A stretch of DNA of 64,000 bases from assembly GCF_009745985.1 (NCBI RefSeq), contig NZ_WFIX01000179.1, positions 62,001-126,000 of the forward strand, in the 5' to 3' direction. The notes beneath the pieces were generated by a model. It made no database searches and was not told the DNA's origin. It saw only the letters and a program-made list of their open reading frames with translations. The first letter of the stretch is position 1; each line of letters opens with the position of its first letter. Source of the stretch: Microbacterium karelineae (GTDB lineage Bacteria > Actinomycetota > Actinomycetes > Actinomycetales > Microbacteriaceae). Positions 1 to 9,573 of the stretch are shown in pieces. The translations under genes were made by a program, and so were the position numbers.

Positions 1-1
1 C

Positions 2-1438
2 GAGACCATCCCGGCGAAGCTGTTCATCGGCGGCGAGTGGGTCGACGCGACGGGGGGCGCGACCCTCGACGTGCGCGATCCCGCCACGAACGAGGTCATC
101 GCCCACGTGGCGGACGCCACGGCCGACGATGCGACGGCCGCGCTCGACGCCGCCGTCGCCGCGCAGGACGAGTGGGCCGCGACCCCGCCGCGGAAGCGCA
201 GCGACATCCTGCGCCGCGCGTGGGAGCTCGTCCAGGAGCGCAAGGAGGACCTCGCGCTGGTGATGACCCTCGAGATGGGCAAGCCCTTCGCGGAGGCGCT
301 CGGCGAGGTCGCCTACGGCGGCGAGTTCCTGCGCTGGTTCAGCGAGGAGGCAGTGCGCATCTCGGGCCGCTACGGCTCGAACCCCGAGGGCACCGGCCAG
401 ATGATCGTCTCGCAGCGCCCCGTCGGGCCGTGCTTCTTCATCACGCCGTGGAACTTCCCCCTCGCGATGGCGACCCGCAAGATCGCCCCGGCGCTCGCCG
501 CGGGCTGCACGAGCGTCATCAAGCCGCCGCAGCTGACGCCGCTGACGACGATGCTGTTCGTGCAGCTCCTCGAGGAGGCCGGCCTGCCGAAGGGCGTCGT
601 CAACGTCGTGACCTCGTCGAGCTCGAGCCGCGTGTCGGCGCCGATCATCGGCGACAGCCGGCTGCGCAAGCTGTCGTTCACGGGATCCACGGGCGTCGGA
701 AAGCGCCTCATCGCGCAGGCCGCCGAGAACGTGCTGCGCGTGTCGATGGAGCTCGGCGGCAACGCCCCGTTCGTCGTCTTCGACGACGCCGATCTCGACA
801 AGGCGGTCGACGGCGCGATGGCGGCGAAGTTCCGCAACATCGGCCAGGCGTGCACGGCCGCGAACCGGATCATCGTGCACGAGGACGTCGCCGAGGAGTT
901 CACGCGGCGGATCGCCGAGCGCGTCGCGGCGATGCGGATCGGGCGCGGCACGGAGGAGGGCGTGCAGATCGGCCCGCTCATCGACGACGACGCCGTGGCG
1001 AAGGCCTCGGAGCTCGTGGAGGACGCCGTCGGCAGGGGCGCGACCCTCGTGCACGGCGGCAGGCGGATCGACGGGGCGGGCAGCTTCTTCGAGCCCACCG
1101 TCATCTCGGGGCTCACCCGCGATGCGGCGATCATGTCGGAGGAGATCTTCGGTCCGGTCTTCGCGGTCGTCACGTTCGCCACGGAGGACGAGGCGGTCGA
1201 GATCGCCAACGACACCGAGTACGGCCTCGTGTCGTACGTCTTCACCGAGGACCTCGCGCGCGGTCACCGCATGATCGACCGCCTCGACACGGGCATGATG
1301 GGCCTCAATGCGGGCGTCGTGTCGAACGCGGCCGCCCCGTTCGGCGGCGTCAAGCAGTCGGGCATGGGCCGCGAGGGCGGCCTCGAGGGCATCCACGAGT
1401 ACCTCTCGACGAAGTACACGCTGCTCCCGAACGCGTGA
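2..1438 (+). CDS. gabD: NAD(P)-dependent succinate-semialdehyde dehydrogenase (5' end outside window)
   Basis: Aldehyde dehydrogenase superfamily enzyme that oxidises succinic semialdehyde (or a similar aldehyde) to the acid in the cytoplasm. The frame is open from the first bases of the window (ETIPAKLFIGGEWVD), so the true start lies upstream; 478 residues are visible, close to the full family length. Seen: the ELGGNAPFVV segment with the general-base Glu, the catalytic Cys in GQACTAANR, and the C-terminal PFGGVKQSGMGREGG motif of the GabD-like group. An amino-acid ABC transporter follows 80 bp downstream on the same strand, which would fit uptake and catabolism of an amino acid or GABA. 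Family assignment is firm; exact substrate is inferred. Confidence 0.85.
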   Translation, partial: ETIPAKLFIGGEWVDATGGATLDVRDPATNEVIAHVADATADDATAALDAAVAAQDEWAATPPRKRSDILRRAWELVQERKEDLALVMTLEMGKPFAEALGEVAYGGEFLRWFSEEAVRISGRYGSNPEGTGQMIVSQRPVGPCFFITPWNFPLAMATRKIAPALAAGCTSVIKPPQLTPLTTMLFVQLLEEAGLPKGVVNVVTSSSSSRVSAPIIGDSRLRKLSFTGSTGVGKRLIAQAAENVLRVSMELGGNAPFVVFDDADLDKAVDGAMAAKFRNIGQACTAANRIIVHEDVAEEFTRRIAERVAAMRIGRGTEEGVQIGPLIDDDAVAKASELVEDAVGRGATLVHGGRRIDGAGSFFEPTVISGLTRDAAIMSEEIFGPVFAVVTFATEDEAVEIANDTEYGLVSYVFTEDLARGHRMIDRLDTGMMGLNAGVVSNAAAPFGGVKQSGMGREGGLEGIHEYLSTKYTLLPNA

Positions 1439-1518
1439 CGACGCGCGGCGCGGCGGCCACTGGGGCCGCCGCGTCGCCGCAGTGGCGTGTGTCCAGGTGT
1501 TCTCGGCAGAATGTACGG

Positions 1519-2415
1519 ATGCGCAACTCACGCCTTCTCCTCGCGCCGGCCGTCCTCGCGGTCGCGGCGCTCGCCGTCTCCTGCTCGTCGTCACCCGACG
1601 AGGAGGCCGATCCGGCCCCCGCCGCCGAGGTCGACGAGGATCTCGCCGCCCTCCTGCCTGATGACATCCGCGAGGCGGGCGTCGTCTCGGTCGGAACCGA
1701 GGCGCAGTACCCGCCGTACGAGTTCGTCGACGCCGCCGACGGCGAGACCATCACAGGTCTCGACATCGACCTGCTCGAGGCCGCGGCGGGGACGCTCGGG
1801 CTCGAGTACGAGCTGAACAACGTCGCGTTCGACACGCTGCTGCCGTCGCTCGACTCCCAGCGTTACGACCTCGTGGTCGCCGGCATCACCGACAGCGTCG
1901 AGCGCCAGGCGAACTATGACTTCGTCGACTACTTCTCGGCCGACCAGGCGATCATCGTCGCGGCAGGGAACCCCGAGGGGATCTCCGAGATGAGCGACCT
2001 CTGCGGGCTCACGGTGTCGGTGCTCGTCGACACATCGCAGCAGGCGCTCCTCGAAGCGGAGAACGAAGCGTCCTGCGAGGACGACCCGATCGACATCCTC
2101 ACGCAGCAGACCGACACCGAGGCGCTCACGCAGGTGCAGAGCGAGCGCGCGGCGGCCACCCTGACTCAGGAGGCCGTCGGCGTGTACAACGCGTCGCAGA
2201 TCCAGGGCGGCGCGGCATTCGAGGTCGCGAACGAGGGGCCGATCAGCGGCGAGCCGCTCGGCTTCGTCTTCGCGAAGGGCGACGACGAGCTGCGCGACGC
2301 GTTCCAGGCGGCGCTGCAGTCGCTCGTCGACGACGGGACGTACGCCGACATCCTCGACAGCTGGGACGTCTCGCTCGGTGCGCTCGACGAGATCACCGTC
2401 AACGGCGCGGAGTGA
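1519..2415 (+). CDS. Polar amino-acid ABC transporter substrate-binding lipoprotein
   Basis: 298-residue solute receptor of ABC family 3 (PBPb fold). The N-terminus MRNSRLLLAP leads into a hydrophobic stretch and lipobox LAVSC, so it is probably a lipoprotein on the outer face of the membrane. The body opens with VVSVGTEAQYPPYEF and continues GLDIDLLEAAAGTLG, typical of Gln/Glu/Arg-binding receptors. ATG 1519 is chosen because it directly precedes the signal peptide; the frame stays open far upstream as an antisense-like shadow of the dehydrogenase gene. The permease starts 13 bp downstream, so the three ABC genes form one operon. Ligand is not determinable from sequence. Confidence 0.88.
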   Translation: MRNSRLLLAPAVLAVAALAVSCSSSPDEEADPAPAAEVDEDLAALLPDDIREAGVVSVGTEAQYPPYEFVDAADGETITGLDIDLLEAAAGTLGLEYELNNVAFDTLLPSLDSQRYDLVVAGITDSVERQANYDFVDYFSADQAIIVAAGNPEGISEMSDLCGLTVSVLVDTSQQALLEAENEASCEDDPIDILTQQTDTEALTQVQSERAAATLTQEAVGVYNASQIQGGAAFEVANEGPISGEPLGFVFAKGDDELRDAFQAALQSLVDDGTYADILDSWDVSLGALDEITVNGAE

Positions 2416-2428
2416 CGCGAGAGGCATC

Positions 2429-3367
2429 ATGACCGACACCAGCGCGCCGCAGGCGACCCGGACGCCCCGCCGGGTCGTCCCCGTGCGCCACTACGGGCAG
2501 TGGGCGGGCGTCGCGGCCCTCGCCCTCCTCGCCGCCCTCCTCGTGTGGCAGGTGGTGCAGAACAGCGTGATCCGCTGGGACCTCATCTTCTCGCGCGTCG
2601 GCGCCGAGGCGATCCGCGAGGGCATGATGGTGACGGTCGTGCTGACGATCGTCGCCATGATCCTCGGGGTCGTGCTCGGGATCGTCGTCGCCGTGATGCG
2701 GATCTCGGGCAATCCCGTCCTCGCCACGGTCGCGTGGCTGTTCGTGTGGGTCTTCCGCGGTACGCCGCTTCTGGTGCAGGTGCTCATCTGGTTCAACCTC
2801 GCGCTGTTCATCCCCACGATCGGGATCGGCGACTTCTCGATCCCCCTCAACACGATCTCGCCGTTCCTCGCGGCGCTCATCGCGCTGACGCTCAACGAGG
2901 CCGCGTACATGTCGGAGATCGTGCGCGGTGGGCTCCTGTCGGTGGATCGCGGACAGCACGAGGCGGCGGGCGCGCTCGGCATGACGCCGGGGCAGACCCT
3001 GCGCCGGATCACGCTCCCGCAGGCGATGCGCGCGATTCTGCCCCCCACGGGCAACGAGCTCGTGACGCTGCTCAAGGAGACCTCGCTCGTGTCGGTCATC
3101 GGTGCGGGAGACCTCCTGTACCGGGCGCGGCAGATCGGCGCCTCCGACTTCAGCCTCATGGAGATGCTGCTCGTCGCGAGCGTCTGGTACCTCGTCCTCA
3201 CGTCGGTCGCGAGCGTGCTGCAGGCGCGGCTCGAGCGCCGCTTCTCGCAGGACGCGCCGAAGCGTCCGGGGGCGCTCTCGAGGCTGTTCGGCTTCCGCGC
3301 CACGCCTCGCACCGAGCCCGCGCCCGAGACGGGCGCGATCGACACCACGAAGGGGCAGGGAGCGTGA
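2429..3367 (+). CDS. Amino-acid ABC transporter permease (HisM/GlnP type)
   Basis: 312-residue inner-membrane permease. After a short cytoplasmic N-terminus there is a first membrane segment (about residues 25-45), then the conserved entry sequence [16 protein letters not shown] and several further membrane helices. The EAA loop that contacts the ATPase is visible as [23 protein letters not shown] 2429 follows a GAGAGG-like ribosome site; the open frame extends upstream but overlaps the receptor gene. Its stop overlaps the GTG start of the ATPase by 4 bases, indicating translational coupling. The C-terminal tail after the last helix is a charged, disordered extension of about 40 residues. Confidence 0.9.
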   Translation: MTDTSAPQATRTPRRVVPVRHYGQWAGVAALALLAALLVWQVVQNSVIRWDLIFSRVGAEAIREGMMVTVVLTIVAMILGVVLGIVVAVMRISGNPVLATVAWLFVWVFRGTPLLVQVLIWFNLALFIPTIGIGDFSIPLNTISPFLAALIALTLNEAAYMSEIVRGGLLSVDRGQHEAAGALGMTPGQTLRRITLPQAMRAILPPTGNELVTLLKETSLVSVIGAGDLLYRARQIGASDFSLMEMLLVASVWYLVLTSVASVLQARLERRFSQDAPKRPGALSRLFGFRATPRTEPAPETGAIDTTKGQGA

Positions 3368-4149
3368 GCGCGAAGATGCACGCGGCGGATCCGCTCGTCA
3401 CGATCTCGCATGTCGGCAAGTCGTTCGGCCATGTCGAGGTGCTGCGCGACGTCGACCTCGCGGTGCACGCGGGGGAGGTCGTCGGGATCCTCGGCCCATC
3501 GGGATCCGGCAAGTCGACGCTGCTGCGCTGCATCAACCACCTCGAGGAGCTCGACGCGGGTGAGATCCGCGTCGACGGCGTGCTCGTCGGGTACCGCGAG
3601 CACAAGGGGCGCCTGTACGAGCTGCGCCCGAAGGAGGTCGCCCGAAGGCGGCGCGATCTCGGCATGGTCTTCCAGCGCTTCAACCTCTTCGGGCACATGA
3701 CGGCGCTCGAGAACGTGATGGAGGCGCCCGTGCGGGTGCTGCGCCGCCCGAAGGCGGAGGTGCGCGCCGAGGCGCTCGCCCTCCTCGACAGGGTCGGGCT
3801 CGCCGAGCGCGCCGACGTCTATCCGTCGCAGCTGTCCGGCGGCCAGCAGCAGCGCGTGGCGATCGCCCGCGCGCTCGCGATGAAGCCGAAGGTCATGCTC
3901 TTCGACGAGCCCACGAGCGCGCTGGATCCCGAGCTGGTCGGGGAGGTGCTCGCCGTCATGCGCCAGCTCGCCGCCGACGGCATGACGATGATCGTCGTCA
4001 CGCACGAGATGGCCTTCGCCCGCGAGGTCTGCGACCGCGTGGTCTTCATGGCCGATGGGATCGTCGTCGAGGAGGGCCCGCCGTCGCAGGTCATCGACGC
4101 CCCGCAGCACGAGCGGACGCGCGCATTCCTGGCGCGTGTCGCGGGGTGA
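3364..4149 (+). CDS. Amino-acid ABC transporter ATP-binding protein (GlnQ type)
   Basis: 261-residue cytoplasmic ATPase driving the amino-acid importer. Walker [10 protein letters not shown], signature [15 protein letters not shown], Walker [15 protein letters not shown] and the switch His in VVTHEM are all intact, in family order. Start is GTG 3364 inside GTGA, overlapping the stop of the permease. An insertion relative to many GlnQ proteins ([20 protein letters not shown], before the Q-loop) is common in the actinobacterial polar amino-acid group. Transported substrate is unknown. Confidence 0.92.
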   Translation: MSAKMHAADPLVTISHVGKSFGHVEVLRDVDLAVHAGEVVGILGPSGSGKSTLLRCINHLEELDAGEIRVDGVLVGYREHKGRLYELRPKEVARRRRDLGMVFQRFNLFGHMTALENVMEAPVRVLRRPKAEVRAEALALLDRVGLAERADVYPSQLSGGQQQRVAIARALAMKPKVMLFDEPTSALDPELVGEVLAVMRQLAADGMTMIVVTHEMAFAREVCDRVVFMADGIVVEEGPPSQVIDAPQHERTRAFLARVAG

Positions 4150-4293
4150 GCGACGCGCGCGGGGCCCGCGCCGGTTCGCGCCGCCGTGGTCCATGCCGTA
4201 TGATCGATAGAGCAGTTCCACGCTGCATCCTTCGCTGTGCCTCGGGTATCAGCGGTGGGTGAAGCGGGGTGACCCGAGGTCGCTTCGGCCTCT

Positions 4294-4366
<73 letters not shown>

Positions 4367-4402
4367 CGCGTCAGCGGCACGCTGACTCACGAAAGGTGAT
4401 GA

Positions 4403-4663
4403 ATGTCTCAGGACGCAGCCGGCGGTCTTGCCGCCGCGGGAGGCGCGAACGCCGGCCGGAGGCCCAACCTCTTCGCGCGGATCGCGATCTTCTTCCGTGA
4501 GGTCATCGCAGAGCTTCGCAAGGTCGTCACACCGACCCGCAAGGAGCTCCTGAAGTTCACGAGCGTCGTGCTGGGCTTCGTCGTCGTGATGATGGCGCTC
4601 ATCTTCGGACTCGACACGGTCTTCTCGTGGGTGGTGGACGTCGTCTTCGGCGTTCCCAACTAG
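4403..4663 (+). CDS. secE: Preprotein translocase subunit SecE
   Basis: 86-residue single-span component of the SecYEG channel. Visible: the amphipathic segment [20 protein letters not shown] (about residues 30-49), which clamps SecY, followed by one membrane helix (about 54-75). ATG 4403 follows GAAAGG (4391-4396). It lies between tRNA-Trp and nusG, the standard position. The first 20 residues are Gly/Ala-rich and probably disordered, as usual in actinobacterial SecE. Confidence 0.96.
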   Translation: MSQDAAGGLAAAGGANAGRRPNLFARIAIFFREVIAELRKVVTPTRKELLKFTSVVLGFVVVMMALIFGLDTVFSWVVDVVFGVPN

Positions 4664-4679
4664 ATCGAAAGAGGCAAAC

Positions 4680-5663
4680 GTGTCCGAGAAGCATCTCGAC
4701 GACGCCGACTGGGCCCCCGCGGCCGAGCAGTCGAGCGAGGACGATGAGGCCCAGACGGGCAATGTCCTCGCGGGCAACGAGAAGGCGAGCGACGCCGCCG
4801 AGCACAGGGCGATGCACGTCGACGACGGCAGCGGCCTCGCCGACAGCGAAGACATCTCCATCGCAGATCCGGAGGCAGACGCGATCGTGAACGACGCACT
4901 GAACATCGATGAGACCGCCGAGGCGGAGGCCGCGGCCGAGGTCCTTTCGGAGGACGCTGCGGACGACGCGGAAGCGGCGGCCCCCGCCGCCGAGGACGAG
5001 GCTGAGGACGCCGCCGATGCGCCCGCCGCCGAGGACGAGGACCCGTACGCCGAGTTCCGCGCCGAGCTGCGCTCGCTCGAGGGCAAGTGGTACGTCATCC
5101 ACTCCTACGCCGGCTTCGAGCGCAAGGTGAAGACCAACATCGAGCAGCGCAAGCAGACGCTCGAGGTCGAGGACGACATCTACCAGGTCGAGGTCCCGAT
5201 GGAGGACGTCGTCGAGATCAAGAACGGCCAGCGCAAGATGGTCACGCGCGTGCGCGTGCCGGGCTACGTCCTGGTCCGCATGGAGCTCAACGAGGACACC
5301 TGGTCGGTCGTGCGCCACACGCCCGGCGTCACGGGCTTCGTCGGCAACGCGCACAACCCGGCGCCCCTCCGTTTCGAAGAGGCGTTCAACATGCTCAAGC
5401 CGCTCGCCGAGATCAAGGAGGCCGAGAAGGCCGCCGCGGGCGATGCGAAGGCACGGGAGGTCACGGCGTCGCGTTCGATGCCCGCCGAGGTCGACTTCGA
5501 GATCGGCGAGACGATCACCATCAAGGACGGCTCGTTCGCGGGTCTCCCCGGCACGATCAACGAGATCAACCCCGCGAGCGGCAAGCTCACGGTCCTGGTG
5601 TCGCTGTTCGAGCGCGAGACGCCCGTCGAGCTGTCGTTCGACCAGGTCTCGAAGATGGTCTGA
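4680..5663 (+). CDS. nusG: Transcription termination/antitermination factor NusG
   Basis: 327 residues; binds RNA polymerase, modulating pausing and Rho termination and linking transcription to translation. The NGN domain runs about 134-235 ([40 protein letters not shown]) and the KOW domain about 270-327 ([18 protein letters not shown]). The first ~130 residues are a low-complexity acidic/alanine extension; long N-terminal extensions occur in other actinobacteria, but this one is at the long end. The start is GTG 4680 behind GAAAGAGG. It is 16 bp after secE and presumably co-transcribed with it. Confidence 0.95.
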   Translation: MSEKHLDDADWAPAAEQSSEDDEAQTGNVLAGNEKASDAAEHRAMHVDDGSGLADSEDISIADPEADAIVNDALNIDETAEAEAAAEVLSEDAADDAEAAAPAAEDEAEDAADAPAAEDEDPYAEFRAELRSLEGKWYVIHSYAGFERKVKTNIEQRKQTLEVEDDIYQVEVPMEDVVEIKNGQRKMVTRVRVPGYVLVRMELNEDTWSVVRHTPGVTGFVGNAHNPAPLRFEEAFNMLKPLAEIKEAEKAAAGDAKAREVTASRSMPAEVDFEIGETITIKDGSFAGLPGTINEINPASGKLTVLVSLFERETPVELSFDQVSKMV

Positions 5664-5680
5664 TCCGGATCACCGGATCC

Positions 5681-5696
5681 CCTGGACTCATCCAGG
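5681..5696 (+). terminator. Short hairpin after nusG
   Basis: CCTGGA-CTCA-TCCAGG, six perfect base pairs with a 4-base loop, starting 18 bp after the nusG stop. There is no T-run, and it overlaps the proposed -35 of the rplK promoter, so it may be a weak terminator or a partial read-through structure. Confidence 0.35.
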
Positions 5697-5711
5697 AGAC
5701 TCATGCATAAT
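5683..5711 (+). promoter_or_regulatory. Predicted rplK-rplA promoter
   Basis: -35-like TGGACT (5683-5688), 17-bp spacer, -10 CATAAT (5706-5711) with an extended TG at 5704-5705. It would give a ~95-nt leader to rplK at 5811. The leader holds two stable UUCG-type hairpins: GCGCGC-TTCG-GCGCGC (5722-5737) and CACACC-TCTTC-GGTGTG (5750-5766). These could mediate L1 feedback or protect the message. Prediction by eye only. Confidence 0.5.
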
Positions 5712-5810
5712 GTGTGAGTTTGCGCGCTTCGGCGCGCCCACGGACACCACACCTCTTCGGGTGTGGGAGAGCGCACGCACACGGCGTGTGTTCGACGAAA
5801 GGAAACCTCA

Positions 5811-6242
5811 ATGGCACCGAAGAAGAAGGTCTCGGGGCTCATCAAGCTCCAGATCCAGGCCGGCCAGGCCAACCCGGCGCCGCCGATCGGACCCGCCCTG
5901 GGTCAGCACGGCGTCAACATCATGGAGTTCTGCAAGGCGTACAACGCCGCGACCGAGCAGCAGCGCGGCAACGTCGTCCCCGTCGAGATCACCGTCTACG
6001 AGGACCGCAGCTTCACGTTCGTCCTGAAGACGCCGCCGGCGGCCGAGCTCATCAAGAAGGCAGCGGGCGTCAAGAGCGGGTCGGGCACGCCCCACACCGT
6101 CAAGGTCGGCAAGATCACGAAGGCTCAGGTCGAGGAGATCGCCAAGACCAAGCAGCCTGACCTGAACGCGAACGACCTCGACGCCGCGTCGAAGATCATC
6201 GCCGGCACCGCCCGTTCCATGGGCATCACGGTCGAGGGCTGA
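5811..6242 (+). CDS. rplK: 50S ribosomal protein L11
   Basis: 143 residues, the usual length. N-terminal domain with [20 protein letters not shown], the Pro-rich thiostrepton-site region, and C-terminal rRNA-binding domain with [17 protein letters not shown] 5811 follows GAAAGGAAAC; upstream in-frame ATG 5763 is rejected because it lacks a ribosome site and would add 16 non-conserved residues. rplA follows 14 bp downstream. Confidence 0.97.
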
Positions 6243-6256
6243 GGGGGATAACGAAG

Positions 6257-6952
6257 ATGGCAAAGTCCAAGGTCTACACCGCCGCAGCTTCCAAGATCGA
6301 GGAGGGCCGTTTCTACACGGCCGCCGAGGCCGTCGCGCTCGCCAAGGAGACCGGGTCGAAGAAGTTCGACTCGACCGTCGAGGTCGCGCTGAAGCTCGCC
6401 GTCGACCCGCGCAAGGCCGACCAGATGGTGCGCGGCACCGTCATGCTCCCGCACGGCACCGGCAAGACCGCCAAGGTGATCGTCTTCGCGAACGGCGACG
6501 CGGCTGAGGCCGCCATCGCCTCGGGCGCGGACGAGGTCGGCGGCGCCGAGCTCATCCAGAAGGTCGCCGACGGCTGGACCGACTTCGACGCGGCCGTCGC
6601 CGTTCCGGAGCTCATGGGCCAGGTCGGTCGTCTCGGCAAGGTGCTCGGTCCCCGTGGCCTCATGCCGAACCCGAAGACCGGCACGGTCACGCCGAACCCG
6701 GCGAAGGCTGTCGAGGACATCAAGGGCGGCAAGATCGACTTCCGCGTCGACAAGCACTCGAACCTCCACTTCATCGTGGGCAAGGCCTCGTTCGACGCCG
6801 CGCAGCTCGACGAGAACATCCAGGCCGCCCTCGACGAGGTCGTCCGCCTGAAGCCGTCCAGCGCCAAGGGTCGCTACATCCAGAAGGGCTCGGTGTCGAC
6901 CACGTTCGGCCCCGGCATCCCGCTCGACGTCAACTCGATCGCCGCGGTCTGA
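6257..6952 (+). CDS. rplA: 50S ribosomal protein L1
   Basis: 231 residues, normal length. L1-stalk protein binding 23S rRNA and, in many bacteria, the rplKA leader as an autorepressor. Conserved segments visible: [40 protein letters not shown] and the C-terminal [18 protein letters not shown]. It is the last gene of the rplKA unit, and a strong terminator follows 12 bp after its stop. rplJ-rplL are 24 kb away. Confidence 0.97.
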   Translation: MAKSKVYTAAASKIEEGRFYTAAEAVALAKETGSKKFDSTVEVALKLAVDPRKADQMVRGTVMLPHGTGKTAKVIVFANGDAAEAAIASGADEVGGAELIQKVADGWTDFDAAVAVPELMGQVGRLGKVLGPRGLMPNPKTGTVTPNPAKAVEDIKGGKIDFRVDKHSNLHFIVGKASFDAAQLDENIQAALDEVVRLKPSSAKGRYIQKGSVSTTFGPGIPLDVNSIAAV

Positions 6953-6964
6953 GTTCACGCTCCT

Positions 6965-6998
6965 CGAACGCCCCGTCGCCTCGGCGACGGGGCGTTCG
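6965..6998 (+). terminator. Rho-independent-type terminator of rplKA
   Basis: Perfect 15-bp inverted repeat, CGAACGCCCCGTCGC (6965-6979) against GCGACGGGGCGTTCG (6984-6998), with a 4-base loop. T content after the stem is low, as is common in high-GC actinobacteria. Confidence 0.85.
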
Positions 6999-7024
6999 TC
7001 ATCTGCGCGGGGGCATCTCGGCTG

Positions 7025-7053
7025 TTGTGGGCGTGCGGGGCATGGGGAATACT
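7025..7053 (+). promoter_or_regulatory. Possible promoter of the SipW/TasA-like operon
   Basis: TTGTGG (7025-7030), 17-bp spacer, AATACT (7048-7053). It stands 65 bp before the first gene of the secretion operon and after the rplA terminator. Both boxes deviate from consensus. Confidence 0.35.
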
Positions 7054-7117
7054 GGCACGCGAGAGGCCGCGGGTCTCCTGCGGCATGGCGCCGCCGCTCG
7101 TGGCGAGGGGAAGAACT

Positions 7118-7735
7118 ATGACTGACAGCACCACTGTGCGGCGCCGCAAGGTGCTCGCGATCCTCGCCGGCGGCCTTGTCGTCGGTATCGGCGCGGCGTA
7201 TACGCTCGCCAACTGGAATGACTCCGAGTTCGCCACGGCCGGCTTCGCGGCCGGATCCTTCAACCTGGAGGGATCCCTCGACGACGCGACGTATGCCGAG
7301 CACTCCGACGCTGCGGGGGCGCAGCAGCTCGATCACGTCCAGTTCGTCGCGGACACGTCGAACATGGTGCCGGGCGAGGTCGCCTACGACTCGTTCTTCG
7401 TTCGGCTCGACGATGATACGAGCGTCGACGGCACCCTCGCGCAGGCGAGCGTCGCTGCGACGGGGGCCGCCGACCAGTACGGCTACGTCGTCGCGGCGAT
7501 CGACCCCGCTGCGACGTGCGACGCGACCACGGTCGCGGCCGGCACGGTGCTCGGTGACGGGGCCACGCTCGACGCGAACACGGCCGCCGCGACGGTCGAC
7601 CTGCTGCACGGCGACGGAGTCCCGGGGGCCAGCGTGCAGCTCTGCTTCGCGGTCACTGCGAGTGAGGACCTCGCGCAGGGGGCGACGTCGACCGCGACGT
7701 GGGAGTTCCAGGCGACCTCGAACGACGCGGCCTGA
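7118..7735 (+). CDS. SipW-dependent (CalY/TasA-like) exported protein
   Basis: 205 residues. Carries a SipW-cognate signal peptide: basic RRRK, hydrophobic ILAGGLVVGIGAAYTLANW, then NDSEFATAGFAAGSFNLEG, the F-A-A-G-S-F context typical of camelysin/TasA-type proteins. The mature part is acidic, with 2 Cys (CDATTV and VQLCFAV) that could form a disulfide. In Bacillus such proteins form extracellular fibres after SipW processing; a structural or fibre role here is inference. It heads an operon with a second paralogue (1-bp gap), a SipW-type peptidase and two further exported proteins. ATG 7118 is preceded by GAGGGGAAG. Confidence 0.75.
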   Translation: MTDSTTVRRRKVLAILAGGLVVGIGAAYTLANWNDSEFATAGFAAGSFNLEGSLDDATYAEHSDAAGAQQLDHVQFVADTSNMVPGEVAYDSFFVRLDDDTSVDGTLAQASVAATGAADQYGYVVAAIDPAATCDATTVAAGTVLGDGATLDANTAAATVDLLHGDGVPGASVQLCFAVTASEDLAQGATSTATWEFQATSNDAA

Positions 7736-7736
7736 C

Positions 7737-8354
7737 GTGTCGCGCAGGGAGCACGCGTCGCGCTCCCGGTCGCTCGTCCTCCGGCGTGCGCGCGCGATCT
7801 TCGCGAGCGGGATCGTCCTCGGCGTCGGGGCGGCATCGACCCTTGCGGCCTGGACCGATCAGGAGCATGCGACCGCGACGTTCGCGGCGGGGACGTTCGG
7901 GATCGAGGGGTCGACGAACGGCGTCGACTTCTCGGAGCATCTCGACGCGGCCGGCGCCGCGGCGCTCGACTTCACCGTCGCCGCGAACGCGCTCGTACCG
8001 GGCCAGACGGTGTACGGGCGGTTCTCCGTGCGCACGCTCGCGGAGTCCGCTGCGGGCACGGCGCAGCTGACCGCCGACGGCGGCAACGGCACAGGGCTCG
8101 GCGCGTTCCTCCGTTACGGGGTCCGCACGGTCGCGGGGACGACGTGCGACGCGACGACTTACGCAGCGGGAACCGAGGTCGTGCCCACGGGATCCGATCT
8201 GACGACAGGTTCATCGACGACGCAGCAGCTGTCCGCGTCAGCCGGTTCCGTCGTCACATACTGCTTCGCCATATCCTTGCCATCGTCGACGGGCAACGAG
8301 GCGCAGGGGCTGACCGGGACGCCGCGATGGGTCGTCGCGGCGCAGGCGGTCTGA
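7737..8354 (+). CDS. Second SipW-dependent exported protein, paralogue of the upstream gene
   Basis: 205 residues with a GTG start at 7737, one base after the upstream stop. Signal region RRARAIFASGIVLGVGAAST then LAAWTDQEHATATFAAGTFG, matching the upstream protein in layout. Shared C-terminal features are TTCDATTYAAGT and VTYCFAIS, giving the same pair of Cys. Similar length and spacing suggest a tandem duplication followed by divergence. Likely secreted and processed by the peptidase encoded next. Confidence 0.75.
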   Translation: MSRREHASRSRSLVLRRARAIFASGIVLGVGAASTLAAWTDQEHATATFAAGTFGIEGSTNGVDFSEHLDAAGAAALDFTVAANALVPGQTVYGRFSVRTLAESAAGTAQLTADGGNGTGLGAFLRYGVRTVAGTTCDATTYAAGTEVVPTGSDLTTGSSTTQQLSASAGSVVTYCFAISLPSSTGNEAQGLTGTPRWVVAAQAV

Positions 8355-8365
8355 GAGGAGCAGGA

Positions 8366-8944
8366 GTGGTGGAATGTGTCGTCGCGCGTCACGCGGAGCG
8401 TCGTCGTCCCCGCCCGCTGCGGGCGGCCGGCGAGGTGGTGCTGTGGATCGCGGCGGCGGGCGGTGCCGTGTGCGTAGGGCTGGTCGTGCTCGCGCTGGTT
8501 TTCGACGTGAGCCTCATGATGTTCCGCACGGGATCGATGGCGCCGACGATCCCGTCCGGATCGGTCGCGGTCGTGCACGAGGTGCCCGCGAGCGATGTCG
8601 AGGTGGGCGACGTCGTCACGGTCGACCGGAGCGATGCGCAGCTTCCGATCACCCACCGCGTCACGAGCGTGGAGGTGGGAGACACGCCGGAGGAGCGGGT
8701 GATCACGATGCGCGGCGACGCGAACGACGCCGACGATCCGTTCCCCTACGAGGTGACGACCGTGCGGGAGGTGCTGTTCTCGGTTCCCGGTCTCGCGCCC
8801 GTCATCGTGTGGTTCGGCAACCCCGTCGTGCTCGGCGGTCTCACGCTCGCCGCGGGGCTCCTCGTCGGCTGGGCGTTCTGGCCTCGCGAACGCAGCGACC
8901 GCTCCGAACCGGAGCGGACGGAACCCGTGGGGCAGGCGACATGA
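8366..8944 (+). CDS. sipW: Signal peptidase I, SipW/ER type
   Basis: 192 residues. Membrane segment at about 23-47, then the nucleophile Ser57 in FRTGSMAPTIP. A His (H97, ITHRV) stands where the Ser-Lys bacterial type has Lys, and RGDANDADD follows: the Ser-His-Asp signature of the archaeal/eukaryotic-like SipW group. A second membrane segment is near the C-terminus (about 145-172). GTG 8366 is chosen because GAGAGGAG (8353-8360) sits just upstream; a farther ATG at 8327 overlaps the previous gene. It presumably cleaves the non-canonical signal peptides of the neighbouring exported proteins. Its stop overlaps the next ATG (ATGA). Confidence 0.85.
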   Translation: MVECVVARHAERRRPRPLRAAGEVVLWIAAAGGAVCVGLVVLALVFDVSLMMFRTGSMAPTIPSGSVAVVHEVPASDVEVGDVVTVDRSDAQLPITHRVTSVEVGDTPEERVITMRGDANDADDPFPYEVTTVREVLFSVPGLAPVIVWFGNPVVLGGLTLAAGLLVGWAFWPRERSDRSEPERTEPVGQAT

Positions 8945-9573
8945 GGCGCATGTGCGCGATCGGCGGGCTGATCCTCGCCGCTCTCCTCACCCCCAGCGCC
9001 GCCACGGCCTCGACGGCGCCCGAGGTCGTCGAGGGCGACCGGCTGCGCCTCGTGTCCGTCCTCGACGAGCGGGTGGCGGCCGACCTGGCACCCGGCCAGC
9101 GCATCGACTGGCTCGTCGACGTGAGCGCCACCCCGGGAGAGCCCGGCCGGATCGAGATCTTCCTCATGGGATCCGGCGCCCTCGCCGTGGCGGCGGAGGT
9201 CTTCCGCTGCGGCGTCCCCTGGGAGGGCGGTGCCTGCCCCACCGGCGCGGAACGGCTGCGGGCGGAATCACCTGTGCCTCGTGACGGATCGCGCGAACCG
9301 CTGCTGCGGATCGACGCCGACGACACCGCGCGTCTTCTGCTGACGGTCACGGCACCCGACGACCCGCGCGAGGGGGCGCGATCCGAGCTGCGCGTGCTCG
9401 CCGAGGGCTTCGGCGAAGAGGTCGGAGCGGGGCCGCCCGACGACGACGGCGGGGACGGACTTGCCACGACCGGCGGCGCTCCGCTCTGGGCCGTATGCTG
9501 GGGCGCGCTCGGTGCCGTCGGCGTCGGGGCGGCGCTCACCGCGGCCCGGCGCGACAGGAGAGAACGCGCATGA
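8941..9573 (+). CDS. Wall-anchored secreted protein with LATTG sorting signal
   Basis: 210 residues. Sec signal peptide (MRRMCAIGGLILAALLTPSAATAS), a beta-rich middle region with 2 Cys (FRCGVPWEGGACP), an acidic Gly/Asp linker, then LATTGG, a hydrophobic helix and the basic tail ARRDRRERA. LAxTG is the motif recognised by class E sortases of high-GC actinobacteria (known for that family). No specific function is recognised. Overlaps both neighbours by 4 bases, so it belongs to the SipW operon; a scaffold or anchor for the SipW-exported proteins is plausible inference. Confidence 0.7.
   Translation: MRRMCAIGGLILAALLTPSAATASTAPEVVEGDRLRLVSVLDERVAADLAPGQRIDWLVDVSATPGEPGRIEIFLMGSGALAVAAEVFRCGVPWEGGACPTGAERLRAESPVPRDGSREPLLRIDADDTARLLLTVTAPDDPREGARSELRVLAEGFGEEVGAGPPDDDGGDGLATTGGAPLWAVCWGALGAVGVGAALTAARRDRRERA

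Noticed and set aside
4254-4275. GGGTGAAGCGGGGTGA near tRNA-Trp, resembling the CGGGTGAA boxes of the LAL locus
   Set aside because: The second copy is incomplete and the period is not 12; chance occurrence of a short G-rich word is likely.
5712-5810. A possible riboswitch upstream of rplK
   Set aside because: Only two simple UUCG hairpins are visible; no conserved aptamer elements.
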